A stretch of DNA of 64,000 nt from Catellatospora sp. IY07-71. GTDB taxonomy: Bacteria > Actinomycetota > Actinomycetes > Mycobacteriales > Micromonosporaceae. The notes below the pieces were generated by a model, which searched no databases, was not told where the DNA came from, and saw only the letters and a program-made list of their open reading frames with translations. The stretch is from positions 7,437,001 to 7,501,000 of the forward strand of contig NZ_AP023360.1 in the NCBI RefSeq assembly GCF_018326265.1, read 5' to 3'. Each line of letters begins with the position of its first letter. Position 1 is the stretch's first letter. The translations under genes and the position numbers were made by a program. This document shows, piece after piece, positions 1 to 8,373 of this stretch.

Positions 1-419
1 ATGACGAGCACGAGCAGCGCGTTGCGGCCCTTGAAGTTCAGCTTGGCGAAGGCGAAGCCGGCCAGCGTGGAGAACAGCACCACGCTGATGGTGATGGACG
101 CGGAGATGACCACCGAGTTGGCCAGCGCCTTGCCGAACGGCACCGTGCCGAAAGCCCGGTCCAGGTTCGCCAGCAGGTTCGGGCCGATGCCGAACGGCGG
201 CGGCACCTGGCCGAGGATGCCGTTGTCGTGCGAGGCGACGACCACGGACCAGTAGAGCGGGAACCCGGAGAACAGGCCCAGCCCGGCCAGCGCCAGGTAG
301 GCGAGCTTGCCCGGCCGCCGCTCGGCCGAGAACCTCCGGCGGCGCGGGCGGGCCGGCGGCTCGGCGGGCACGGCCGGGGCCGGGCGGACCGGGGCGGGGG
401 CAGGCGTCGTGGTGGTCAT
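1..419 (-). CDS. Carbohydrate ABC transporter permease, MalG type (partial, runs off left edge)
   Basis: This is the N-terminal part of an inner-membrane permease that would pair with the upstream MalF-type permease to import a sugar. The ATG at 419-417 overlaps the TGA of the upstream permease by one base, so the two are translationally coupled. About 139 codons are visible: a proline/arginine-rich cytoplasmic N-terminus, a first membrane segment, a periplasmic stretch, and the start of a second helix before the window ends. The EAA loop is outside the window. The call rests on this architecture and on its place after a solute-binding protein and a MalF-like gene. The substrate is inferred from the glycosidases upstream. 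Confidence 0.85.
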   Translation of the reverse strand, partial: MTTTTPAPAPVRPAPAVPAEPPARPRRRRFSAERRPGKLAYLALAGLGLFSGFPLYWSVVVASHDNGILGQVPPPFGIGPNLLANLDRAFGTVPFGKALANSVVISASITISVVLFSTLAGFAFAKLNFKGRNALLVLV

Positions 420-1315
420 CAGGACCTCCGCAGGCGGCTGGTGAGGAAGTAGTTGATCGCCGCGACGATCACGATGATGCCGAACATCGCCCACGCGGCC
501 GTGGACGCGTAACCGAAGTCGAAGCGGGAGAAGCCGACCTCGTACAGGTACAGCGACAGGGTCTGGAACTGCCGGTCCGAACCACCGGTCATGCTCCCGC
601 CGCCGAACAGCAGCGGCTCGGCCAGGACCTGCATACCGCCGATCGTCGACACGATGACCGTGAAGATGATCGTCGGGCGGATCGCGGGGATCGTGATTCG
701 GGTGAGCTGCTGGAGGCTGCTGGCGCCGTCGAGGGCGGAGGCGTCGTAGAGGTCGCGGTTCACGGCCTGCATCGCGGCGAGGTAGATCAGCGCGTTGTAG
801 CCCGTCCACCGCCAGATGATCATCACTGAGATCGCGATCTGCGAGCTCGCCGTGCCGGCCTGCCAGTCGATGCGGCCCAGCCCCAGCGACTCCAGGACCC
901 AGTTCACCAGGCCGTAGTCCTTGCCGAAGATCTGCCCGAAGATGATCGCCACCGCCGCCACCGACGTGATGTTCGGCAGCACCGCCGTCATCCGCCAGAA
1001 CGTGGGCGCGCGCAGGCGCTGGTTGAGCACGTGGGCCAGCAGCAGCGCCATCAGCAGCTGCGGCACCGTGGAGATCACCCAGATCTGGGCCGTGTTGCGC
1101 AGCGCGTTCCAGAAGTACTCGTCAGCCAGCAGATCCTTGTAGTTCTGCAGGCCCAGGAAGGTGTGCGTCTCCGACAGCAGGCTCCACTCGTGCAGCGACA
1201 CCCACGCGGTGTACGCCAGCGGGAAGATGCCGAACGCGGCGAAGATCAGGAAGAAGGGCAGCACGTACAGGTACGGCGAGGCCTTCAGGTCGAGGCGGTA
1301 GAACGTGCTTTTCAT
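419..1315 (-). CDS. Carbohydrate ABC transporter permease, MalF/UgpA type
   Basis: A 298-residue membrane protein with about six hydrophobic segments, the usual length for a MalF/UgpA-like permease. The first segment is near residues 15-37. The conserved cytoplasmic EAA-type loop is seen as YDASALDGASSLQQL followed by RITIPAIRPT near residues 188-215. It forms the membrane channel with the downstream permease and takes sugar from the lipoprotein encoded at 1394-2686. A strong hairpin (1349-1386) separates it from that gene, a common arrangement that lets the binding protein be made in excess. No ATPase gene is visible; a shared MsiK-type ATPase encoded elsewhere is likely, by analogy with other actinobacterial sugar transporters. 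Confidence 0.92.
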   Translation of the reverse strand: MKSTFYRLDLKASPYLYVLPFFLIFAAFGIFPLAYTAWVSLHEWSLLSETHTFLGLQNYKDLLADEYFWNALRNTAQIWVISTVPQLLMALLLAHVLNQRLRAPTFWRMTAVLPNITSVAAVAIIFGQIFGKDYGLVNWVLESLGLGRIDWQAGTASSQIAISVMIIWRWTGYNALIYLAAMQAVNRDLYDASALDGASSLQQLTRITIPAIRPTIIFTVIVSTIGGMQVLAEPLLFGGGSMTGGSDRQFQTLSLYLYEVGFSRFDFGYASTAAWAMFGIIVIVAAINYFLTSRLRRS

Positions 1316-1348
1316 GTGCGGACGGGCTCCCTTCGAGCGGGTCGGGGC

Positions 1349-1386
1349 GGGTCCGGCCGCGGCGCACGTGTGCCGCGGCCGGACCC
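1349..1386. terminator. Hairpin between binding protein and permease genes
   Basis: A perfect 15-bp inverted repeat (arms 1349-1363 and 1372-1386) around an 8-base loop lies between the stop of the solute-binding protein and the permease start. There is no U-run, so it is more likely an mRNA-stabilising or attenuating stem than a full terminator. Confidence 0.6.
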
Positions 1387-1393
1387 GGAGCTG

Positions 1394-2686
1394 CTACAGC
1401 AGTGCCTTGACGTCCTTCAGCGACTGCTGCCAAGCCTCGTCCGGCTTCTGCTTGCCCTGCTCCACACGGGTCAGACCGTTCTGGATCGCCGTGTTGATGT
1501 CACCCGACTTCGCACCCATGAACTGCGGCACCATCGTCTTCACCGAAGCCGAGAAGATCTGCCCCACCGGCGCGTTGTTGAAGAACGGGTTCTTGAAGTC
1601 CTTGATCACCGCATCCTCGTACAGCGACACGGTCGACGGGAAGTTACCCAGAGCCCGGAACACCTTCGCCTGCTGCTCCGGAGCCACCAGCCACTTGGCC
1701 AGCTTCGCAGCCTCCTCGACGTTCTTACCCTGCTTCGGCAGCGTCAGGAACGAACCACCCCAGTTACCGCCGCCACCGGGAACAGCGGCGATGTCCCACT
1801 TACCCGAGGAGTCCTTGGCCTGCGACTGGATGTACGCCATCATCCACGACGGGCACGCCAGGGTCACGAACGAGCCCTTGGCCATACCCGCGTTCCAGTC
1901 CGCCGACCACGCCGCGATCTTCGCCGACAGACCCTTGTTGATCGCGTCGATCGTCAGATCCCACGCCTTCTTCACACCCGGGTTCGTGTCCGCGACGACC
2001 TTGTCACCGTCGTAGATACCGATCGGCTGCTGACCCAGGATCGACCGGTACATCACCGTCGGCCCGTCCATCCACGCCGAACCCTTGATGTTGGCGGCCT
2101 TGAAACGCTCGCCCGCCTTGATGTAGTCCTCCCACGTCGGCCACAGCTTGGAGACCTCATCACGCTCGGTCGGCAGACCCGCCTTCTCGAAGAAGTCCCG
2201 CCGGTAGCACATCGCCATACCGCCCACGTCGGTACCCAGACCGATCACCTCACCCGAAGCCGCCGAGCCCTGCTGCCACTTCCACGCCGGCCACTGCGCC
2301 TTGATGTCGTTCGCGCCGTAATCGGTCCAGTTGTAGAACTTGCCCGGGTTGGCCGTGAACTGACCCGCCCAGCCCTCCTCGATCGCCTCGATGTCCGCCG
2401 CACCCGTGTTCGTCGCCAGGTGCGCGGCCAGGTTCTTGTGGTGATCCTCAGCCTTGGTGATCCGCTCGGTGATCTCCACATTCGGGTTCAGCTGCTGGTA
2501 CTCCTTGTACAGCTCCTTGTACCCGAACTCACCGAACGTCGCGATCGTGAGCTTCACCTTGCCGCCCGGCTTGCCGGGCTCCTCGCTGCCGCCGCAGGCG
2601 GCGGTGCCGAGGACGAGACCGACCGCGAGCAGCGGCGTCGCGACCGTGAGCAGGCGGCGACGGGCGCCGGATGTTGCAGAACCCAT
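1394..2686 (-). CDS. Sugar ABC transporter substrate-binding lipoprotein
   Basis: A 430-residue extracellular solute-binding protein of the family 1 type. The N-terminus has basic residues, a hydrophobic core and a lipobox ending in GTAAC, so Cys31 should be lipidated and anchor the protein on the outer face of the membrane. The mature part has the bi-lobed binding-protein pattern (KLTIATFGEFGY at its start, then many Trp and Gly residues typical of sugar binding). The start at 2686 is preferred over an upstream in-frame codon because GGAGGAA precedes it at good spacing. It follows two secreted glycan-degrading enzymes and precedes two permeases, so it probably captures the released oligosaccharide. 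Confidence 0.93.
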   Translation of the reverse strand: MGSATSGARRRLLTVATPLLAVGLVLGTAACGGSEEPGKPGGKVKLTIATFGEFGYKELYKEYQQLNPNVEITERITKAEDHHKNLAAHLATNTGAADIEAIEEGWAGQFTANPGKFYNWTDYGANDIKAQWPAWKWQQGSAASGEVIGLGTDVGGMAMCYRRDFFEKAGLPTERDEVSKLWPTWEDYIKAGERFKAANIKGSAWMDGPTVMYRSILGQQPIGIYDGDKVVADTNPGVKKAWDLTIDAINKGLSAKIAAWSADWNAGMAKGSFVTLACPSWMMAYIQSQAKDSSGKWDIAAVPGGGGNWGGSFLTLPKQGKNVEEAAKLAKWLVAPEQQAKVFRALGNFPSTVSLYEDAVIKDFKNPFFNNAPVGQIFSASVKTMVPQFMGAKSGDINTAIQNGLTRVEQGKQKPDEAWQQSLKDVKALL

Positions 2687-2765
2687 GGACTTCCTCCAGA
2701 GCGGGGATATGTAGGTGGTGCCGAGTTGCCTGTCAGACAGGGACCGCACTGGATGCGCGGCCCCG

Positions 2766-2801
2766 CCGGCCGTCCGGGCGTGACTCGCGCCGGACGGCCG
2801 G
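2766..2801. terminator. Hairpin between beta-helix gene and binding-protein gene
   Basis: A perfect 12-bp GC-rich stem (2766-2777 with 2790-2801) and 12-base loop. It sits between the stop of the beta-helix gene (2828) and the start of the transporter genes, where it could attenuate read-through from the enzyme genes. Confidence 0.5.
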
Positions 2802-2827
2802 GGTGGTTCCGTGGGCTCGCCGCCGCC

Positions 2828-5041
2828 TTACGGGCCGACGACGAGGTTGACGACGGTGTTGGACGAGTTCGCCGTGCCGCCGGTGTTGTTGATCACCCGG
2901 GCGATGGTCCCGTTGCCGCCGAGCGAGACGGTGACCATGTTCCGGAAGGTGGTGCCGCTGGTCGGGACCTCGAAGGCCCGGTCGGCGACGACCGAGGGGT
3001 TGACGTTGAAGTAGCAGTAGCTGCCGAGGCCCCACGCCTGGTGCGAGGTCACGGAGTTGGCCACCTTGTACGCCGCGTAGCCGCGGGTGGACCCGTTCAT
3101 CCAGGACGCCTGGTTCGGCGGGTCGTACGGCATCTCGTTCTGGAAGAAGTAGGTCCGGCCGCCGTTGCCGTTCCAGATCACCTGGTACTTCTGGTAGTGC
3201 TCGACGAACAGGCCGTAGAACGTGACGTTGTTGCCGTTCACGACCAGGCCGGTGTCGGCGGTGTTGGTGGTCCAGCCGACGCCCGAACCGTGGTCGGCGC
3301 GCCAGATCCAGGTGTGGTCGCCGATCACGTCGTGGCTGTTGATGACCAGGCTGGTGGTCGCCTTGCCCACGCCCGCGCCGCCGATGCGGAAGAACACGTC
3401 GTGCAGCGAGGTCGGGTTGGCGGCGTGGCTCGCGCCGGAGCCGGCCGGGCCGACCTGCATCAGCACGGACGAGTTCGTGGTGCCCGCGTCGATGAGGATG
3501 CCGGCGACCTTGACGCCGTCCACGTCGGCGACCGACATCGCCATCACGCCGTTGTCCGGGATGATGGTGGCCAGGCCCAGGCCCAGCACGACGGTGTCGG
3601 GCCGGGTGATCCGGATGGTGTCGCTGACGTGGTAGACGCCGGGAGTGAACAGCAGGTTCTGCCCGGCGGCCAGGGCCGCGTTGATGGAGGCCGCGGTGGC
3701 GCCGGCCTTCACGATGTGGAACTGGCTGATCGGCAGCGAGGTGCCCGCCGGGGTGCCCGCCGCCCAGGTGGTGCCGGTGCTGTTGCTGCGCAGCGCGGGC
3801 ACGAACACCTGGTAGGCGCCCTGCGCGTCGACGTACAGGAACGGCTTCTCGCGCACCACCGGGGTGTTGCCGACGTTGGTGTACGGCGGGCTCGGGAACG
3901 TGTTGCCGGGCGCGCCCTGCGTGCCGACGAACACCATGTTCCAGTTCGAGCCGGTCCAGCTGCCGAACTGCGAGTTACGCGTGATCCACTGCTGCTGGCT
4001 GCCCGAGTTCACCTGGCCGTCGATCTTGACGTCGGAGAACCAGCCGCCGCTGGCCCAGCCGCCGTCGTCGAGCAGCAGGTTGCCGCGCACGTGCATGCGC
4101 CGGTACGGCGCCGCCTGCGACACGGCCCAGCGGTCGGTGCCGCCGGTCGGGGTCACCGACAGGTTCTCCGCCCCGCGCCAGAAGTTCTGGGTGGCGTTGT
4201 TCGGCGGGAACCAGTCGGCCTCCACGTGCACCGAGCCGTTGATGTTCACCGCGTCCGGGGAGAAGCCCAGGCCGAGGACCTGCGTGTAGAAGCCGACGTT
4301 GACGTTGACGTTGTAGCTGCCCGGCTTGAACATCAGCGCGTACCGCTGCGAACCGAACTGGTTCGTCTCCTGGCCGGAGAAGACGCTGTTCAGCTGGGAC
4401 TGGATGGTGGAGGCCGACATGGACGGGTCGAAGACGCGCACGTTCGGCCCGAGGTCGGGGTTGTTCGGGTTAGGCGGCACGGTGCTGGGCGAGGGCTGCG
4501 GCCCGCCGACCGGGGTGAGGTAGAACGACTGCGCTCCCGTCCCGTTGCAGGTGTACTGGACCAGCTGCACGCTGTCGGCGGTGGAGGCCGCCGGCACGTC
4601 GAGGCACTTGCCGCTGTGCCGGCTGACGAAGTGGTACGCCCCGTCGGCCTCCTGCACCGGCAGCCACTGCTGGTTGTTGCCGCCGCCGTAGAGCCACAGG
4701 TGGATGGCGGCGTTGTCGGCGGTCGAGACGTTGGAGACGTCCCAGACCTGGTTGACGTTCGGGCCGACGCCGGCCCGGAAGTAGCCGCCGCTGGTGGCGT
4801 CGAAGCGCCACTGCTGCGCCGTGGTGCCGTTGCAGGTGTACTGCTGCACCGCGGTGCCGTTGGCGGTGGCCGCCGAGCGCGCGTCCACGCACTTGCCGCT
4901 GGCCTTGTTCACCACCGTGTACGTGGTGCCCGACGTGACGGCGGCCTGCGCCGACGGGGCGCCGAGCACGACCACCACGGCCACGCCCACGCTCGCCAGC
5001 ACCGACGCGGTCAGCGCCGAGACGATCGCCCGCCGCCTCAT
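2828..5041 (-). CDS. Secreted ricin-lectin (CBM13) beta-helix protein, putative glycosidase
   Basis: A 737-residue secreted protein. A Sec signal peptide covers about residues 1-33 (cleavage after AQA). A ricin-type beta-trefoil follows at about 38-165, with repeats of the GKCVD ... QQW type, then a short Pro/Asn-rich linker. The long C-terminal region (about 180-737) has the repetitive Gly/Asn/Val pattern of a right-handed parallel beta-helix, as in the GH55 and pectate-lyase-like superfamilies. Such actinobacterial proteins are often given misleading automatic names such as adenylyl cyclase. The ATG at 5041 overlaps the stop of the GH30 gene by four bases. Location and lectin module suggest it acts on an insoluble beta-glucan, but no catalytic residue could be assigned. 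Confidence 0.8.
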   Translation of the reverse strand: MRRRAIVSALTASVLASVGVAVVVVLGAPSAQAAVTSGTTYTVVNKASGKCVDARSAATANGTAVQQYTCNGTTAQQWRFDATSGGYFRAGVGPNVNQVWDVSNVSTADNAAIHLWLYGGGNNQQWLPVQEADGAYHFVSRHSGKCLDVPAASTADSVQLVQYTCNGTGAQSFYLTPVGGPQPSPSTVPPNPNNPDLGPNVRVFDPSMSASTIQSQLNSVFSGQETNQFGSQRYALMFKPGSYNVNVNVGFYTQVLGLGFSPDAVNINGSVHVEADWFPPNNATQNFWRGAENLSVTPTGGTDRWAVSQAAPYRRMHVRGNLLLDDGGWASGGWFSDVKIDGQVNSGSQQQWITRNSQFGSWTGSNWNMVFVGTQGAPGNTFPSPPYTNVGNTPVVREKPFLYVDAQGAYQVFVPALRSNSTGTTWAAGTPAGTSLPISQFHIVKAGATAASINAALAAGQNLLFTPGVYHVSDTIRITRPDTVVLGLGLATIIPDNGVMAMSVADVDGVKVAGILIDAGTTNSSVLMQVGPAGSGASHAANPTSLHDVFFRIGGAGVGKATTSLVINSHDVIGDHTWIWRADHGSGVGWTTNTADTGLVVNGNNVTFYGLFVEHYQKYQVIWNGNGGRTYFFQNEMPYDPPNQASWMNGSTRGYAAYKVANSVTSHQAWGLGSYCYFNVNPSVVADRAFEVPTSGTTFRNMVTVSLGGNGTIARVINNTGGTANSSNTVVNLVVGP

Positions 5042-6936
5042 GAGAAGCTCCACTTCTGGTTCGCGCCCGTGGTGCAGGACCAGATCTGCAGGCGGGTGCC
5101 GTCGGCCGAGGTGTTGTCCTTGACGTCCAGGCAGGTGCCCGAGAACTGGTTCACGAACTGCTGGGTGGAGCTGTTGTAGGTCCACTTCTGCGAGCTGCCG
5201 GTGTGGCAGTCCCACAGGTGCACCAGGGTGCCGTTGGCGGCGCTGGGCCCGACGATGTCCATGCACTTGCCGAGCGCGCTCAGCCGGCCGGACGAGTCGC
5301 GGGTCCAGGACTGCGCGCCGGTGCCGTTGCAGCCGTAGATCTGGATCGCGGTGCCGTTGGCGGTGGCCGCGCCGGCCACGTCGACGCACTTGCCGCCCAG
5401 GCCGGTGATCGGGCTGGTGCCCGTGCCGCCGCCCCCGCCGCTGCCGGGCGTGCCCGACCAGGTGAAGGTCGCGGTGGTACGCGCGGGCAGGGTGTACACG
5501 AAGGACTGGTTGCCCCAGTTGACGCGCACCGACTGCGACGAGGTGCCGCCGTTGTGTGCGATCAGGGCCTTCGAGCCGTCCGGGTTCTTCCACGCGACGT
5601 TCTGCACGGTGCCGTTGGCGGTGGAGTCGATCCGGTACGCCCCCGGCTTGACGAACTTGGTCAGGTGGCCGGTGGTGTAGTACTCGATGGTGTAGTCGAC
5701 CTGGCCGGCCCGGGTGCCGCCCTCCTGCACGGTGATCAGGCCGGTGCAGACGTCACAGCCGCCGTTGTGCGGGCCCATGTACTGGTTGAGCGCCAGGCTC
5801 CACTTGACCAGGCTGCCGCTCCAGTTACGGGCGTAGTTGACGATGTCGGCCATGTCCTCGTTGTGCTGGTTGCCGATCCAGGTGCCGCCCGAGTGCTCGG
5901 TGCTGAACTGCTTCACCGACGGGTACTGGTTGTGCACCTGGGTCCCGACCGCCGGGTCGCCGAAGTAGCCGTGCCAGGCGATGCCGCCAAACAGCGGGTC
6001 GTTGCGGACGCCCGCGTCGGCCAGGGTGCCCGCGCTCATGCTGGCGTAGTCGCCGTAGTTCCAGTCGTGGATCAGCACCTTGGTGTTGATGCCCGCGGCC
6101 CGGAACGCCGGGTAGACGTGGTTCTTCGTCAGCTCGATCAGCCCGGAGGTGTTCCAGCTCATACCCGGGTAGTTCATCGCCGTCGGGTTGCCGGCCTGGC
6201 AGCAGTTCGGCTCGTTCTGCACCGAGATGTAGTCGACCGGCACGCCGATCGCCTGGTAGCTCTGGATGTACTTGACCAGGTACTGGGCGTACATGCCGTA
6301 GTACTCGGCCTTGAGCCAGCCCATCTGGTCCATCCGGCCGTTGTCCTTCATCCAGCCCGGCGCGCTCCACGGCACGCCCTTGACGCGCAGGGCGGGGTTG
6401 AGCTGCTTGGCCTGCTGGGTGAGCAGCCGGACGTCGGTGTCGTAGCCGTTGCTGCCGAAGTCGTTGAGGTTGCAGCAGGTGTCGTCGAGCGAGATCATGC
6501 CCGGCCGGGACAGGTCCGAGGCGCCGATCGGGTTGCGCACGAACGACAGGCCGATGCCCTGGCTCGGCGAGAACAGCTTCGCCATCACCTGGTCGCGGGT
6601 GGCCGCGCTGATCGGGCCGCCGCGCAGCAGGTACGCCGTGGTGTCCGTGATGGACGCGCCGCCGCCCTCGAACTGCTGGTATGTGGTGCCCTCGTTGACG
6701 GTGATCGTGTGGTTGGCGCTGCCTCCGGCCGGACCGAAGTTGATGTTCGCCTGCTGCTGCAGACCCCGGGTGACGGTGCGCCCGCCGGAGTCGGAGGTGG
6801 TGGTGAGCCAGATGCTCACCGGTTCGTTGGCGGCCAGCGCGGGCTGGGCGATCATCGAGCCGCCCACCAGCAGCGCGGTGGCCGTGGTGGCGGTGACCGC
6901 GATGGTGGTGGTCCAGCCTGATCGAGGACGGAACAC
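5038..6936 (-). CDS. Secreted GH30 family glycoside hydrolase with C-terminal ricin domain
   Basis: A 632-residue secreted enzyme. The signal peptide is residues 1-35 (ALA/A cleavage). The catalytic (beta/alpha)8 barrel plus side beta-domain spans about 50-490. The acid/base is Glu242 in VQNEPNCC and the nucleophile Glu347 in STEHSGG, both at the places expected for GH30. A Gly-rich linker near 497-507 leads to a ricin-type CBM13 (about 508-632) with repeated GKCxD and QxW motifs. GH30 members of this type cleave beta-1,6-glucan or glucosylceramide-like substrates; which one cannot be read from sequence. The GTG start at 6936 has AAAGGAGG upstream. It is the first gene of the operon that continues to the sugar transporter. 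Confidence 0.92.
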   Translation of the reverse strand: MFRPRSGWTTTIAVTATTATALLVGGSMIAQPALAANEPVSIWLTTTSDSGGRTVTRGLQQQANINFGPAGGSANHTITVNEGTTYQQFEGGGASITDTTAYLLRGGPISAATRDQVMAKLFSPSQGIGLSFVRNPIGASDLSRPGMISLDDTCCNLNDFGSNGYDTDVRLLTQQAKQLNPALRVKGVPWSAPGWMKDNGRMDQMGWLKAEYYGMYAQYLVKYIQSYQAIGVPVDYISVQNEPNCCQAGNPTAMNYPGMSWNTSGLIELTKNHVYPAFRAAGINTKVLIHDWNYGDYASMSAGTLADAGVRNDPLFGGIAWHGYFGDPAVGTQVHNQYPSVKQFSTEHSGGTWIGNQHNEDMADIVNYARNWSGSLVKWSLALNQYMGPHNGGCDVCTGLITVQEGGTRAGQVDYTIEYYTTGHLTKFVKPGAYRIDSTANGTVQNVAWKNPDGSKALIAHNGGTSSQSVRVNWGNQSFVYTLPARTTATFTWSGTPGSGGGGGTGTSPITGLGGKCVDVAGAATANGTAIQIYGCNGTGAQSWTRDSSGRLSALGKCMDIVGPSAANGTLVHLWDCHTGSSQKWTYNSSTQQFVNQFSGTCLDVKDNTSADGTRLQIWSCTTGANQKWSFS

Positions 6937-7142
6937 GCGGGACCCTCCTTTCGACGCGAGATGGCACGCGATCCCCGCCGGGCGCGCCGCGTGAGAGGCG
7001 GCGCGTCGTGACGGTTCGCGTGATGCTGGGGGCGGGCCGGGCGGCGGTGGGGCTCCCGCCGTACCCGGCCCGGATGTTCCTCGGTACCCAGAACCCTCGA
7101 TGTAACTGATGTAACAAAATGATCAGGGTTCTGTTGACAGCA

Positions 7143-7171
7143 ATGAAACATGTAGCTTTCTTGCCTGTCAA
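7143..7171 (-). promoter_or_regulatory. Candidate sigma-70 type promoter for the GH30 operon
   Basis: Read on the minus strand there is a perfect TTGACA (7171-7166), a 17-base spacer and TTTCAT (7148-7143), a 4 of 6 match to the -10 consensus. It points toward the GH30 start about 200 bases away. The -10 overlaps a TGAAACA half-site, so binding there would block it. Confidence 0.35.
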
Positions 7172-7210
7172 GGGTTGGCAATGTCCGAGAAAGACAGCAT
7201 CAAACACCAG

Positions 7211-7225
7211 TGTTTCATTGAAACA
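7211..7225. promoter_or_regulatory. Palindromic operator candidate TGTTTCATTGAAACA
   Basis: A perfect 7-1-7 inverted repeat. Further TGAAAC half-sites occur at 7144-7150 and 7228-7233. A symmetric repeat of this size in the control region of a sugar operon would suit a LacI-type repressor such as the one at 8374-9402; the assignment is inference. Confidence 0.4.
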
Positions 7226-7375
7226 AAATGAAACTGCGCCTGCCAGCCACATTATCCATCGATCATGGGCGGTAGCGGTTCCGATGCGGCTGCCAGAAAT
7301 CTCGCGCCTGGCGAGACAAAGAGATCGTTGGATGTCCAGGCGTTTACCGACCCGACCGCAGATGGCGTCGGAGTG

Positions 7376-7906
7376 CTACTCGCCGTCGAAGTACTCTTCG
7401 AGAATGAGGCGAGCGCGGTCAGGCACTTCCTCGTCGGGAAACACGTCAGCACACAGTGCCAGGACTTCTTCGACGGACGCCAGACCGAGGCGGGAAATCA
7501 GGAAGTGGATGTCCTCACCGTCGCGGCGCCTGGCGGCGAAGACCTTCATCGCCAGCAGATGCTCCGGGGAAGCCGCGGCGACCCGGAGCCCTGGGTGATC
7601 GAACACCTTCGGCGCCGCCGGATCGCCACCGGGCGCCACATAGACGCTGGCCTGCTCGTTCAACCACCACTGCGGTAGGCCCATCTCGGCGGCAACCGCT
7701 CGAGCCTCGTCCAGCACGATCCCGTGCGGCTGGAAGACCGCGGCGATGTCACGCGTCGAGCGCCTTGCGTCGTAGGCGAGAGCCATCGCAGCACCGCCGA
7801 ACACATAGAGATCGGCGACGACGCCCTTCGCGGCGAGACGATCACCCAGTCGCCGGAACGCCACCTCGATGGCGGCGCGGTCGAGCAGCGGATCCTCGGC
7901 GCTCAC
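7376..7906 (-). CDS. Nucleotidyltransferase-fold protein (DUF6036-like)
   Basis: A 176-residue protein resembling the DUF6036/AbiEii-like nucleotidyltransferases found in toxin-antitoxin style gene pairs. The N-terminal third has the YVFGGAAMALAY glycine motif and then STRDIAAVF, where family members usually have a D-x-D carboxylate pair; here the second position is Ala. The C-terminal half is helical and acidic (PEHLLAMKVFAARRRDGEDIHFL). The GTG start at 7906 overlaps the stop of the upstream gene by four bases, so the pair is co-translated. It may modify a nucleotide or tRNA as a toxin, or have lost activity; neither can be decided here. Confidence 0.65.
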   Translation of the reverse strand: MSAEDPLLDRAAIEVAFRRLGDRLAAKGVVADLYVFGGAAMALAYDARRSTRDIAAVFQPHGIVLDEARAVAAEMGLPQWWLNEQASVYVAPGGDPAAPKVFDHPGLRVAAASPEHLLAMKVFAARRRDGEDIHFLISRLGLASVEEVLALCADVFPDEEVPDRARLILEEYFDGE

Positions 7907-8262
7907 GCGACCTCCAGCTCCTGGGCCGAAACGTAGACTCCACGCTTGCGGAAGGCCGCAGGTGCGTGCACCAGCGCGTCCGCACGTGCCGCACGTGTGT
8001 TGAAGGGGAACCACCACGTTCGCAGGGTCCTCGCTTCACACCACGCGGGCGCGCCTCGGCCGTCGCGGGCGGACAGGTGCTCGGCCAACGCCGCGAGGAA
8101 CACGTCCCAGTGCTGATCCCCGGTCGACGCGGGCTCTGCGAGCAGCAGCTTATGCCGCGTCGCGGCCGGCGCCCAGCGGTACTCCTCCAGGAACTCCGCG
8201 ATGTAGCGCCATCGCTGCGAGTCGCCCGAGGCCAGCAGATCGCCGAGCCGAGCCATGGTCAT
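7903..8262 (-). CDS. Partner protein of the nucleotidyltransferase pair, function unknown
   Basis: About 119 residues, starting MTMARLGDLL. The helical N-terminal half (SQRWRYIAEFLEEYRW) is followed by a Trp-rich C-terminal part (TWWFPFN). It is translationally coupled to the nucleotidyltransferase-like gene, in the position where cognate antitoxin or substrate-recognition genes are found. Two Met codons (8262, 8256) are possible starts and neither has a strong ribosome binding site; a start further upstream in the frame is also possible. I do not recognise the family with certainty. Confidence 0.5.
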   Translation of the reverse strand: MTMARLGDLLASGDSQRWRYIAEFLEEYRWAPAATRHKLLLAEPASTGDQHWDVFLAALAEHLSARDGRGAPAWCEARTLRTWWFPFNTRAARADALVHAPAAFRKRGVYVSAQELEVA

Positions 8263-8373
8263 CGGTTCGTACGGTCGGCTGCTGCGGGATTCCTCCACAC
8301 CGACGACAATAGTGCAGCCGCCTGGTCCCGGATCGAACCCGCGCCACCCCGCTCCGGTCACACCCCGCTCGGG

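Larger units (their letters stand above)
6937..7375. promoter_or_regulatory. Regulatory region upstream of the glucan operon
   Basis: No credible gene is seen in these 439 bases. Roughly 7090-7260 is clearly less GC-rich than its surroundings and carries a candidate minus-strand promoter plus several TGAAAC half-sites, including one palindrome (separate entries). This fits the control region of the GH30-to-permease operon, with a long leader. The rest holds the 3' flank of the nucleotidyltransferase gene. Confidence 0.5.

Noticed and set aside
1031..5179. Plus-strand open frame of 1382 codons
   Set aside because: It is antisense to the binding-protein and beta-helix genes. The translation is Arg/His/Val-rich without domains. 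Long antisense frames are normal at this GC content.
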